64,000 nucleotides of DNA, taken from Roseateles_B sp041913905 (GTDB lineage: Bacteria; Pseudomonadota; Gammaproteobacteria; Burkholderiales; Burkholderiaceae_C). This document shows positions 24,570 through 33,084 of the stretch, one piece after another (the first letter of the stretch is position 1; each line of letters opens with the position of its first letter). Where the stretch lies: positions 6,772 to 70,771 of the forward strand of contig JAYSEK010000029.1 in NCBI GenBank assembly GCA_041913905.1, given 5' to 3'. A program made the position numbers and the translations under genes. Under the pieces are notes generated by a model. That model had not been told where the DNA came from. It did no database searches and saw only the letters and a list, made by a program, of their open reading frames with translations.

Positions 24570-27023
24570 ATGCCCACCCCCCCGAGGCGCTCGTCGCGGC
24601 GCCAGACCTTCGTCCCCCATGCGCTTTGTGTGGCCGTTGCCGCCCTGGCCACGGGACCGGCCGGCGCGCAGAACGCAGAGGGCGCCGAGGCGGCGGAGAA
24701 GGCCAAGCTGGAAGCGGTGGTGGTCACCGGCCAGGGCCGGGTGCAGCAGTTGCAGAGCGTGCCCATCCCCATCCAGGTGCTGGGGGCTGAGCAGCTGAAG
24801 AAGAGCGGTGCCGCCAACCTGGGTGACCTGGCCGCCACGGTGCCAGGTCTTGCCATGGACGCCACCCAGGCCACGCAGCCCAGCATCAGCCTGCGCGGCA
24901 TCGGCACGCTGGACTTCGGCATCGGCACCGATTCGCCGGTGGGGCTGTATGTGGACGGCGTCTATGCCGGCAAGACCGGCGGCGCGCTGCTGAACTTCAA
25001 CGACGTCAAGCGCATCGAGGTGCTCAAGGGCCCGCAGGGCACGCTCTTCGGCCGCAACAGCGCGGGCGGCGCGATCAGCATCGTGACGAACGAGCCCGTG
25101 TTCGAACGCAAGGGCAGCGCCCTCCTGCGTTTGGGCGAACGCGGCCAGCGTGATGTGCAACTGCTGATCAACGAACCGCTGAACGCGGACCTCGCCCTGC
25201 GTGCCACCCTGGTCAGCCAGCGCAGCGACGGCTTCACGCGGGACGCGGGCACGGGCCAGCGCTTCGGTGGCGACCACAGCTGGGGCCTGCGCGCCAGCCT
25301 GCTCTGGCAGGGCGAGGCGGCGCGCGCGGTGCTGAGCCTGGAGCAGGAAAGGCTGGATCAGAACGCCCGCCCCGCCGTCGGCCTGGTGCCCATGCAGTCC
25401 GGCGTGCCGCCCTTCCCCGCCGATCCGGCAAGCTATGCGAATCCGCTCAGCACCGCCTGGCGCAACGACGTGGCCGACCAGGGCGAGTCCCGCGACTACC
25501 AGGGCGCCACACTGCGCCTCTCCTGGCCGCTGGGAGGCTGGCTGGCAGGTGCGGAGCTGCAGTCCACCGCCGCCTGGCGCCATTTCAACAGCCGCAACCG
25601 CCAAGACAACGACGGCACGGCCAATCCGGCGCTCTACCTGGCCACCACCAATCGCGAGGGCAACACCAGTTGGCAGCAGGAGTTCCGGCTCAGCGGCAGG
25701 AACGGCCTCGTGGATTGGATGGCGGGCCTGAGCCTCTACCAGGAGACGGCCCGCCAGGGCGCGGACGTGGACAGCAGCACCACGGCCCTGGACACGCTCT
25801 CGGGCAACGTCCTGGGCCTGTCGATCTTCAGCACGGTCAATGGTCTGATCGACGCAGTGGGCATCCCCGGCATGGATCTGCGCGGCCAGGCCTGGCATGA
25901 ACAGATGGACAACCGCGGCAGCTTCCACGCCCTGGCGGTCTACGGCGACCTCATCTGGACGCTGGCGCCCGCCACCCGCCTCACCACGGGCCTGCGCCTC
26001 ACGCAGGACCGCAAGACTTTCAGCTGGTCCAACCCCCTGCGCAGCGCACCGGGACTGGATGCCCAGTTGGCAGCGCTCGACGGTGCCGGCTTCTTCCCCG
26101 GCCTGGTGGCGGCAGGCGCCCTGACGGCCGAACAGGCGGCGCAGTTGCAGGGCGCAATGGCCGGCAACGTGCTGATCGCCACCAGCGGTGCCAGCGCAGC
26201 GCCGGTGGAGCGCCGCCAGCGCTGGCATGACGCCAGCCCGCGTCTGGTGCTGGATCATCGCGTGAGCCAGGACTTGATGGTCTATGGCTCCTGGAGCCAG
26301 GGCTACCAGGCCGGCGGCTTCAACAGCCTGCAGGTGAACTCGGTCTATGAGCCCGAGCATGTGCGCAACCTGGAACTGGGCGCCAAGGGCCAGTGGCCAT
26401 CGGCCGGCCTGAGCTATGCCGCCTCGCTGTTCCAGTACCGCTTCGACAATCTCCAGACCCTGCAGCTGGTGCCCAACGCCGGCGGCGGCATCCCGGCTTA
26501 CCAGGTCACGATCAGCGACCAGAAGGCGCACGGCGCCGACCTGGACCTGCGCTGGCAGCCGGCCCGCGGCTGGCAACTCTTCGCCAATCTGCAGTGGCTG
26601 GACCAGACCTACCGGCACGGCCTGAGCAGCCAGGGCCACGCCTTGGACGGCCAACCGGCGGGCGCGCCCAAGCTGCAGGCCAGCCTGGGCTTTGAGCATG
26701 GCTGGGCCCAGGCGGGCGGCCAGGCCAGCCTGCGCCTGCAATGGAGCCACCAGAGCGCCACGCGCTGCAACGAGGAGTCCTACGTCCAGGGCCTGTGCCT
26801 GCAGGGCCAGGGCTGGCGCGTGGGGGGCAGCCGCCAGCGCCTGGACGGCCGGCTGGGCTGGGAGGCCGGCGACGGCCGCTGGGGTCTGGCCCTGGTCGGC
26901 CGCAACCTGCTGGACAAGCGCGAGGTGCAGCGCATCTGGTATGAAGCCGCCCCGCTGGGCGCCGCCTATGCCACGCTCGGCAAGCCGCGCAGCCTGGCGC
27001 TGGAAGCACGGGTGAGCTATTGA
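24570..27023 (+). CDS. TonB-dependent outer-membrane receptor
   Basis: An 817-residue outer-membrane importer. Signal peptide at about 1-31 (ending ATGPAGAQ), then the plug domain with EAVVVTGQGRVQQLQSVPIP, SISLRGIGTLDFGIG and VEVLKGPQGTLFGRN-type sequence near 150-165 (IEVLKGPQGTLFGRNSAGGA). A long beta-barrel follows, ending in LALEARVSY with a terminal aromatic. The plug resembles the FecA-unlike, catabolic TonB receptors of oligotrophic proteobacteria, so the cargo may be an organic compound and not a siderophore. The ATG has AGGAGA eight bases upstream. It overlaps the next gene (TGATG). Substrate unknown. Confidence 0.93.
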   Translation: MPTPPRRSSRRQTFVPHALCVAVAALATGPAGAQNAEGAEAAEKAKLEAVVVTGQGRVQQLQSVPIPIQVLGAEQLKKSGAANLGDLAATVPGLAMDATQATQPSISLRGIGTLDFGIGTDSPVGLYVDGVYAGKTGGALLNFNDVKRIEVLKGPQGTLFGRNSAGGAISIVTNEPVFERKGSALLRLGERGQRDVQLLINEPLNADLALRATLVSQRSDGFTRDAGTGQRFGGDHSWGLRASLLWQGEAARAVLSLEQERLDQNARPAVGLVPMQSGVPPFPADPASYANPLSTAWRNDVADQGESRDYQGATLRLSWPLGGWLAGAELQSTAAWRHFNSRNRQDNDGTANPALYLATTNREGNTSWQQEFRLSGRNGLVDWMAGLSLYQETARQGADVDSSTTALDTLSGNVLGLSIFSTVNGLIDAVGIPGMDLRGQAWHEQMDNRGSFHALAVYGDLIWTLAPATRLTTGLRLTQDRKTFSWSNPLRSAPGLDAQLAALDGAGFFPGLVAAGALTAEQAAQLQGAMAGNVLIATSGASAAPVERRQRWHDASPRLVLDHRVSQDLMVYGSWSQGYQAGGFNSLQVNSVYEPEHVRNLELGAKGQWPSAGLSYAASLFQYRFDNLQTLQLVPNAGGGIPAYQVTISDQKAHGADLDLRWQPARGWQLFANLQWLDQTYRHGLSSQGHALDGQPAGAPKLQASLGFEHGWAQAGGQASLRLQWSHQSATRCNEESYVQGLCLQGQGWRVGGSRQRLDGRLGWEAGDGRWGLALVGRNLLDKREVQRIWYEAAPLGAAYATLGKPRSLALEARVSY

Positions 27024-27388
27024 TGGTCAAGACCTGGCCCCTTGGCCTTGCCTTGACCCTGGCCGGCCTGCTTGGCGCCTGCGGCCGCGCGCCCGAACCG
27101 CCGGACAGCGCCGACGTGGCGCGCGCCGAACACGCCCGCCCCAGCGACGCCCGCCTGGCGCAGCGCTACGAGCAGGCCTGCCTGCTGTGCCATGCCCGGC
27201 CCGACAGCGGAGCGCCCCTGAGCCACCATGCGCCCAGCTGGAAACCCCGCCTGGAGCGCGGCCTGCCGGCACTGGTACAAAGCGTGCAGGCCGGCAAGGG
27301 CGGCATGCCCGCCGGCGGCCTGTGCGCCGACTGCAGCCGCGAGGACTACGAATCCCTGACCCGCTTCATGAGCGGCCCCACGCCATGA
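27023..27388 (+). CDS. Small c-type cytochrome (cytochrome c5-like lipoprotein)
   Basis: A 121-residue electron carrier. The N-terminus is a lipoprotein signal (LALTLAGLLGAC, lipid-bearing Cys at about 20). The haem site is CLLCH near residue 54, and the axial Met is in GKGGMPAGG near 94. CADCS just after it is the second Cys pair typical of cytochrome c5. It is a periplasmic, membrane-tethered acceptor, translationally coupled to the TonB receptor before it and the flavoprotein after it (ATGA). It probably takes electrons from that flavoprotein, which is inference. Confidence 0.87.
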   Translation: MVKTWPLGLALTLAGLLGACGRAPEPPDSADVARAEHARPSDARLAQRYEQACLLCHARPDSGAPLSHHAPSWKPRLERGLPALVQSVQAGKGGMPAGGLCADCSREDYESLTRFMSGPTP

Positions 27389-28890
27389 CTTCAAGACGCC
27401 ATTGCCTGAAGACCGCCGCCGCGCTGGGCGGCAGCCTGGCCCTGCCCGCGCTGGCGCAGACCGAGGTGCCTTCTGCGGCCAGTGCGCCGCCCACCGCCAA
27501 GCCTCGCGCAAGACCGCCCAAGGCCGCGATTGCCGCCGCGAGTGCCGCCGCGCCAGCGGCCAGCAGCGCCGCCTCTGCCGCGCCGGCCGTCGCCCCGCTG
27601 CCCGTGCAAGCCCCTCGCCCCTGGCAGAACTGGTCCGGCCTGCAGCGCTGCGAGGCCGCCTGGCTGCTGCCGAGCACCGAGGAGCAACTGGCGGCCAGCC
27701 TGCCCGCGCTGAAAGGACCGCTGCGCTGCGTGGGCGCCGGTCACAGCTTCACCGCCCTGGTGCCCACGCCGGGCACGCTGATCTCGCTGGACCGGCTCAG
27801 CGGCGTCGCCGAGATCGACAAGGCCGCGATGACGGTGCGCGTGAAGGCCGGCACGCGGCTGGGCACCCTGGCCCGCGAGCTGGACGCGCAAGGCCTGGCC
27901 CTGCACAACCAGCCTGACATCGACGTGCAGACCTTGGCCGGCGCGCTCTCCACCGGCACGCACGGCACCGGCCTCACCCTGCCCGCGCTGCATGCCGAGG
28001 TCCAGGCCCTGCGCCTGCTCACACCGCAAGGCGAGCTGAAGGAACTCAGCCGCCTGAAGGACCCCGAGCTCTTCGACGCCGCACGCGTCTCGCTGGGCGC
28101 CCTGGGCGTGATCACCGAATACACCCTGCGCGTGCGGCCCCGCTACATGCTGCGCCGCAAGGTCTGGCTGGAGCGCACCGAGTCCCTGCTGGAGCGCGCG
28201 CCCGCCCTGGCCCGCGAGCACCGGCATTTCGAGCTCTATGTGCTGCCCTTCACCGGCTACGCCGCCGGCATCACGCACGTCGAGGCGCCCGAGGGCAAGC
28301 CCGAACGACCGCACAGCGCCGACGAGGACGTGCTGGCCGACCTGCAGAAGCTGCGCGACTGGCTGGGTCGCTGGCCCGCCCTGCGGCGCTGGGCCGCGGC
28401 CAAGCTGATCGATCCGGCGCAGACCGAGCATGCGCTGGACTGGTCTTACAAGCTGCTGTCCACCGCTCGCCCGACGCGCTTCAACGAGACCGAGTACCAC
28501 CTGCCCCGCGAGCAGGGCCTGGCCTGCCTGCGCGAGGTGGTGGCGCGGCTGGAGCAACGCAACGAGGTCTTCTTCCCGCTGGAGTTCCGCTGGGTGCGGG
28601 CCGACCACGCCTGGCTGAGCCCCTTCTTCGAGCGCGACAGCTGCTCGGTGGCCGTCCATGCCAAGGCCGGCGAGGCGCACGACTACCTGGTCGGCGAGGT
28701 CGGCTCCATCTTCCAGCGCCATGGCGGCCGCCCGCACTGGGGCAAGCTGCACGGGCTGACGGCGCGCGAGCTGGCGGCGCTGTACCCGCGCTTCAAGGAC
28801 TTCCAGCAAGTGCGAGCGCTGCTGGACCCGCAGGGGCGCATGCTCAACCCCCATCTGCAGCAAGTCTTTGGAGGGACCGCCCGTGGCTGA
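27385..28890 (+). CDS. Exported FAD-linked aldonolactone-oxidase-like protein
   Basis: A 501-residue flavoprotein of the VAO family, D-arabinono-1,4-lactone oxidase / L-gulonolactone oxidase branch. The N-terminus has a Tat-like signal (SRRHCLKTAAALGGSLALPALAQ) followed by a low-complexity Ala/Pro linker to about residue 75. The FAD domain has GAGHSFTALVPTPGTLISLD near 115-135 (the His may carry covalent FAD) and STGTHGTG near 190. The C-terminal ALO domain has PHWGKLHG near 450, the conserved lysine-bearing motif of the family. A periplasmic location and an adjacent cytochrome suggest a dehydrogenase that donates to cytochrome and not to oxygen. The substrate may be a lactone or sugar alcohol; not shown. 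Confidence 0.88.
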   Translation: MTSRRHCLKTAAALGGSLALPALAQTEVPSAASAPPTAKPRARPPKAAIAAASAAAPAASSAASAAPAVAPLPVQAPRPWQNWSGLQRCEAAWLLPSTEEQLAASLPALKGPLRCVGAGHSFTALVPTPGTLISLDRLSGVAEIDKAAMTVRVKAGTRLGTLARELDAQGLALHNQPDIDVQTLAGALSTGTHGTGLTLPALHAEVQALRLLTPQGELKELSRLKDPELFDAARVSLGALGVITEYTLRVRPRYMLRRKVWLERTESLLERAPALAREHRHFELYVLPFTGYAAGITHVEAPEGKPERPHSADEDVLADLQKLRDWLGRWPALRRWAAAKLIDPAQTEHALDWSYKLLSTARPTRFNETEYHLPREQGLACLREVVARLEQRNEVFFPLEFRWVRADHAWLSPFFERDSCSVAVHAKAGEAHDYLVGEVGSIFQRHGGRPHWGKLHGLTARELAALYPRFKDFQQVRALLDPQGRMLNPHLQQVFGGTARG

Positions 28891-30178
28891 CCCAACACCG
28901 CCTGCCCGCTGGCGCCGCCGCCACTGGCTGGGCACCGCCGGCCTGCTGGCGGCGGGCGGTGCCTGGCTGGCCCGCCCTGCCGACCAGGGCGGCCCGCACG
29001 AGGCCTACTTCCAGGCCCTGGGCCGCGCGCTGCAGGCCGCCGGCGTGGCACAGGCGCGCCTGGTGGTGGACCTGCCCCGGCTGCGCGCCAACCTCGCCCG
29101 CATCGGCGCCCACCGGCACAAGACGGGCATGGCCTTGCGCGCCGTGCTCAAGTCCCTGCCCTGCCTGCCCTTGATGGACGAGGTGGCGAGGGCCTGGGGC
29201 AGCCGCAAGGTCATGGCCTTCAACGCCGCGCAGACGGCCGCGCTGCTGCAGGCCCGGCCCGAGGCCCAGGTGCTGCTGGGCAAGCCATTCCCGGTGGCGG
29301 CGGCGGCGCAGCTGCTGGAGCAGCTGCCGCCCGAGCGCATCGCCGCCATCGAATGGCTGGTGGACACCGAGCAGCGCCTGGCCCAGTACCGCCAGCTGGC
29401 GCAGATCCGGGGTCAGGTCTTGCGCATCAATCTGGAGATCGACGTCGGCCTGCACCGCGGCGGTTTCGAAGACGAGGCGGCGCTGGGCCGCGCGCTGGTC
29501 AGCATCAAGTCTTCGCCGGCTCTGCAGTGGCGCGGATTCATGGGCTATGACGCCCACGTGGCCGCCCTGCCCGACATGGCCGGCATGCGTGACACCGCCT
29601 GGACCTCGGCACGGCAGCGCTACGAGCGCGCGTGGGCGCTCGCACAGCAGGTGCTGGGTCCGCAGCGAAGGCAAGACCTGACCCTCAACACCGCCGGCTC
29701 GCCCACCTTCCGCCTGCATGACGGCAAGGGCGTACCCAACGAGGTCTCGGTCGGCTCCGCCGCCCTGCTGCCCTCGGGCTTCGACAGCCCTTGGCTGGCG
29801 GACCTGCAGCCGGCCGCCTTCATCGCCACGCCGGTCCTCAAGACCTGGCCCCGCTTCCGCCTGCCCGAAGGTGCGACCTGGCTGAGCCGCGCGGCGCAAG
29901 CCTGGGATCGCAACCAGGTTCGCGGCCATGCGATCCACGGCGGCCACTGGCTGGCCGACCCCGTCTCGCCGCCGGGACTGCAGCCCAGCGGGCTGTATGG
30001 GCCGAGTTCCAACCAGCAGGTGATGGTGAGCAGCGAGTCGGTGCCGCTTCAGGCAGACGAGCTGGTCTTCTGGCGGCCGCGGCAGAGCGAGGCGCTGCTG
30101 CTGCAGTTTGGGGATCTGCTGGTCTTCGACGGCAGCACGGTCTCGACAAGCTGGCCGGTCCTGGCGGCCTCGGCCTGA
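28883..30178 (+). CDS. Divergent PLP alanine-racemase-fold protein (DSD1 / D-threonine-aldolase-like)
   Basis: A 431-residue protein of the alanine-racemase N-terminal fold. An N-terminal basic-plus-hydrophobic stretch (RRRHWLGTAGLLAAGGAWLA) suggests Tat-type export or a membrane anchor. LVVDLPRLRANLARIGAH and AVLKSLPCLPLMDEV align with the DSD1 start and PLP-Lys region, but the usual RPHxKTHK is degenerate. The C-terminal region that normally holds the metal ligands (PNHxC-type motif) reads FWRPRQSEALLLQF, with no His-x-Cys. It may be catalytically altered. GTG at 28883 has GGAGGG seven bases upstream and overlaps the previous gene by eight bases. Last gene of the TonB-receptor operon. Confidence 0.75.
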   Translation: MADPTPPARWRRRHWLGTAGLLAAGGAWLARPADQGGPHEAYFQALGRALQAAGVAQARLVVDLPRLRANLARIGAHRHKTGMALRAVLKSLPCLPLMDEVARAWGSRKVMAFNAAQTAALLQARPEAQVLLGKPFPVAAAAQLLEQLPPERIAAIEWLVDTEQRLAQYRQLAQIRGQVLRINLEIDVGLHRGGFEDEAALGRALVSIKSSPALQWRGFMGYDAHVAALPDMAGMRDTAWTSARQRYERAWALAQQVLGPQRRQDLTLNTAGSPTFRLHDGKGVPNEVSVGSAALLPSGFDSPWLADLQPAAFIATPVLKTWPRFRLPEGATWLSRAAQAWDRNQVRGHAIHGGHWLADPVSPPGLQPSGLYGPSSNQQVMVSSESVPLQADELVFWRPRQSEALLLQFGDLLVFDGSTVSTSWPVLAASA

Positions 30179-30602
30179 ATCCAGCACCGACCTGTGGCGC
30201 TCGCGCTGGATGCGGCCGCCTCCGCCGACTCCTCAGCCTCAGCCTCAGCATCGCCCTGTAAGAACTGACACTCACCATTCGCACACGGCTTTCCAGCCCG
30301 CTGGATGGACGCTCACCTAATTCACCGCATGCGCTCCTCATGCACACCTGAAGCAAGACATCAGTTCGTGCAGAGATCAAGGAACAGCCAGGCCAAACCC
30401 TGACGCCATCGATCGTCAGCCAGCCCAGCCACACCTCCTGAGAAGCCAGCGCAGCGAACAAGTTCGCCGCCGGCAGCGCTCAGCCGCCACCGCAATGCCT
30501 TGCCGCAGACATCCTGCGGCGGCGGCCTTGTCTCGTCCCGATTGGGCCGACAGTCATCGGGCGCGCCACCGGCGCCCCACACCTCAAGGAAATCTTTCTC
30601 TC
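30179..30602. promoter_or_regulatory. Intergenic region ahead of the secreted aerolysin-like gene
   Basis: This 424-base stretch has no convincing gene. It contains a run of CAGCCT repeats (about 30233-30250) and a short hairpin (cgcag/ctgcg near 30506-30520). AAGGAAA lies about ten bases before the ATG at 30603. No promoter or terminator could be assigned with confidence. Confidence 0.4.
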
Positions 30603-31781
30603 ATGAAGACCAAGCCTCGCATCAAGCAAGTCGCCTCCGCCTCCGCCACCCTGAGCCTCGGCCTGATCGCCGGCCAGGCCTGGGCCGGCACCATCGTCGT
30701 CGAAGACCACGTCCTGGCAACCGCCCGCGCGCCCTATCAGCAGAAGTGCCAGACCTCCTGGGGCAGCGGCATCTTTGGCAACCTGTTCCGCAAGATGTGC
30801 CTGGAATCCTATGAGGCGAAGAACATCGCCAACCTGCAACTGAGCGGCGGCACTGTGCGGCAGTCCGCGGTGATGCCGGCGCCCATCCCCGAGTCCGTCG
30901 AGCGCGAGAGCTACGTCATCAGCAACTGCACCTCGTCCGTCCGGCGCGAGAAAAACAGCTACTCGGTGACCTTCGAAGAGGGCTCGGAGGTGACGACCTC
31001 ACAGTCCGTCAAGAGCAGCACCAAGGCCGATCTGAACGTGAAGTTCAGCGTGTTCGACTTTTCGACCGGCGGCGCGCGCGAGGTCGTTTCCTCGGACGAG
31101 AGCAAGCGCAGCTACAAGAAGACGGTCACGCGCACGGCAGAGATCGACGAGCAGGTCCAGCCCTTCACCGCGCTGATCCTGGACATCGAGCAGCGCCTGA
31201 GCAACGCCTATCTCGATTTTGATGGTGACGTCCGGGTCGAGGCCGACCTCGGCGCCTTCGCCTTCAAATTCTCGCAGTTGGTGCCCAACAACGTGCTGAC
31301 CATCAAGGGCCAGTTGTGGAATTCCACGGCGCGCAGCCTGAGCAAGTCCTTCCGCGAGGTCAAGCTGGATCCGGTGAGCTGTGCCCGCATCAATGGCCTG
31401 CAGGCCCGGCGCGAAGCGGAGCCGGCTCGCCCGGCCCTGGCCGTCAAGGCTGACACTCGCCCGGACGACCTGCGCGCCTACGGCCGCGACGGTGTGCCGC
31501 TGCAGGTCGTGCCCGAGGTCGTGGCCTATCGGCCCGGCATGACCCTCATGACGGCAGACGTGATGAGCGCCGTGCAGGTTCGCACGCGTGCGCTGGGCAC
31601 GACCCATTGCGGCGCCACCTTCCACGTCAACGGCACGGACACCAGCCTGCTGGCCCCGGCCGGCGAGTGGAGCCGCTGGCACAACGTTGCCTTCGTCCCG
31701 GGATGGCGCCAGTTGGTGATCGACAGCAGCTCGCAATGCGCCGCCGGCCTGCAGGCCGAGGTCCGCTACGTCAAGCCCTGA
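30603..31781 (+). CDS. Secreted protein with aerolysin/ETX-MTX2-like sequence pattern
   Basis: A 392-residue exported protein with a Sec signal of about 28 residues (ending GLIAGQAWA). The middle (about residues 110-215) alternates Ser/Thr with hydrophobic residues: YSVTFEEGSEVTTSQSVKSS, ADLNVKFSVFDFS, SYKKTVTRTAEIDEQVQPFT, then YLDFDGDVRVEADL. This order of amphipathic strands, Ser/Thr-rich insertion segment and VxPxT...F.G.V strand is that of beta-pore-forming proteins of the aerolysin superfamily. The C-terminal third (AGEWSRWHNVAFVPGWRQLV) could be a beta-sandwich binding module. It is a standalone gene with AAGGAAA upstream. Homology was judged by eye only; it may be an unrelated beta protein. 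Confidence 0.6.
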   Translation: MKTKPRIKQVASASATLSLGLIAGQAWAGTIVVEDHVLATARAPYQQKCQTSWGSGIFGNLFRKMCLESYEAKNIANLQLSGGTVRQSAVMPAPIPESVERESYVISNCTSSVRREKNSYSVTFEEGSEVTTSQSVKSSTKADLNVKFSVFDFSTGGAREVVSSDESKRSYKKTVTRTAEIDEQVQPFTALILDIEQRLSNAYLDFDGDVRVEADLGAFAFKFSQLVPNNVLTIKGQLWNSTARSLSKSFREVKLDPVSCARINGLQARREAEPARPALAVKADTRPDDLRAYGRDGVPLQVVPEVVAYRPGMTLMTADVMSAVQVRTRALGTTHCGATFHVNGTDTSLLAPAGEWSRWHNVAFVPGWRQLVIDSSSQCAAGLQAEVRYVKP

Positions 31782-31859
31782 GTTCAAGGACTGAGAGGCT
31801 GAGAGGCTGAGGAGCTGACGGCGAGGCGGGCCAGGCGCCCGACCTCGCCCCTTGGCCGC

Positions 31860-32294
31860 TCACTTCACGATCAACACCGCCACCGGCGACAGCGTCAGCA
31901 CCTTCTGCGCCACGCTGCCCAGGATCACGGCGTCCAGGCCGCGCCGGCCGTGTGAACCCATCACGATGAGATCGGCCCCACTGCTCTTGGCCTGCTCCAC
32001 CACCGCCACCGCCGGGCCGTGCTCGCGCAGGACCAGACTTTCGCAGGGAACGCCCGCGGTCTCAGCCAACTGGCGTGCCTGGGCGATGCCCTCCTTGGCG
32101 GCCTGTTCCGCAGCCTCCAGGTAGTAGGCCAGGGCTTCACCGCCGCCTTCGGGGAAGGCGACGAAGGGCACGGGGTCGATCACGCTGACCACCTGCAGGG
32201 TCGCGCCGTAGCGGCGGGCCAGGTCCACGGCGACGCCGCAGGCCTTGAAGGCCGTGGGCGAGCCATCGGTCGGGAAGAGGATGCGCTGGAACAT
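31860..32294 (-). CDS. Universal stress protein (UspA family)
   Basis: A 144-residue cytoplasmic protein of one Usp domain. It opens with RILFPTDGSPTA and ends with the nucleotide-binding motif GSHGRRGLDAVILGSVAQKVL (GxxG-x9-GS pattern), indicating an ATP-binding type. ATG at 32294 has AGGAG six bases upstream. The longest frame starts 39 codons earlier but that extension is not Usp sequence. Likely stress-induced, with unknown partners. Confidence 0.93.
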   Translation of the reverse strand: MFQRILFPTDGSPTAFKACGVAVDLARRYGATLQVVSVIDPVPFVAFPEGGGEALAYYLEAAEQAAKEGIAQARQLAETAGVPCESLVLREHGPAVAVVEQAKSSGADLIVMGSHGRRGLDAVILGSVAQKVLTLSPVAVLIVK

Positions 32295-32407
32295 GAGGAG
32301 CTCCTGGTCCAAGGGCCGCGGATCCGGCCGGGATGCATCCAGCTTAGCCCCGCGGTGCCGGCCCCCCAAGAGGCCTCGCCGCACAAGACGTGTCCGCTTG
32401 ACGCAGC

Positions 32408-32911
32408 TCAATCACCACCGCGCGTGGGGGCCGTTCGCAGCCGTTGCACGCACAGCTGCAGCAGGCGGGCGTCGTTGCTGGCCCGATGGCGCTCCGGGCG
32501 CAGCTCCTCGCGCAGGGAGCGCAGGCAGCGGTCCCAGCCGCCCAGCTCACTCTCGCTGAGCAGCACGCGCAGATCCTCCAGCCGAAAGGCCGGGTTCAGC
32601 TCGGCTTCATCGAAGAGGCGGGCGATCCAGGGGTAGTCATGGGCCCAGCAGTCGCTGTAGACGGTCTGGCCGGCCAGACGGCGGTTGAGCTCGGCTGCCA
32701 CCCAGGCCACCGGCCGGCCGTGGCGCTGCAGCAACTCGCGGCTGATGCCGTGCAAGGACTCAGCGGCCGGATCCCAGTGCTGCCAGTCCGGTGCGGGCCG
32801 CACCAGGGAGCAGAACAAGCCGCCATCGGCTTCGACAAAGCCGATCTCTATGGGATAGCTGCCGCGGCCGAAGCCGGAGGCCTCCACATCCAGAAAGGGC
32901 GGTAGTTGCAT
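32408..32911 (-). CDS. DEDDh-type 3'-5' exonuclease
   Basis: A 167-residue DnaQ-like nuclease domain protein. Exo I FLDVEASGFG supplies Asp8 and Glu10; Exo II is in the VYSDCWAHDYPWIARLF segment; Exo III HRASNDARLL gives the His-x4-Asp pair. LHGIS follows Exo I as in the polymerase-epsilon/RNase T group. It could act on small RNA or DNA ends; the target is unknown. It lies on the minus strand with the stress-protein gene, 113 bases away, so it need not be co-transcribed. Confidence 0.85.
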   Translation of the reverse strand: MQLPPFLDVEASGFGRGSYPIEIGFVEADGGLFCSLVRPAPDWQHWDPAAESLHGISRELLQRHGRPVAWVAAELNRRLAGQTVYSDCWAHDYPWIARLFDEAELNPAFRLEDLRVLLSESELGGWDRCLRSLREELRPERHRASNDARLLQLCVQRLRTAPTRGGD

Positions 32912-33084
32912 GCGGGCCCCGCAGGAGAATCCAGCCAGTGTAGGGGCCCACTTGCGTCCCGGACAGCCTGGCGCCGCGCATGCGCCTGGGCCTCCCCGTG
33001 CAATCCTGCCTGTTCGGTGCGCCTTTGGCGGTGTCCAATGGGAGCCCTCACTCCCTCTGCGGCTTCGGCGAGCCCGGTACGACC

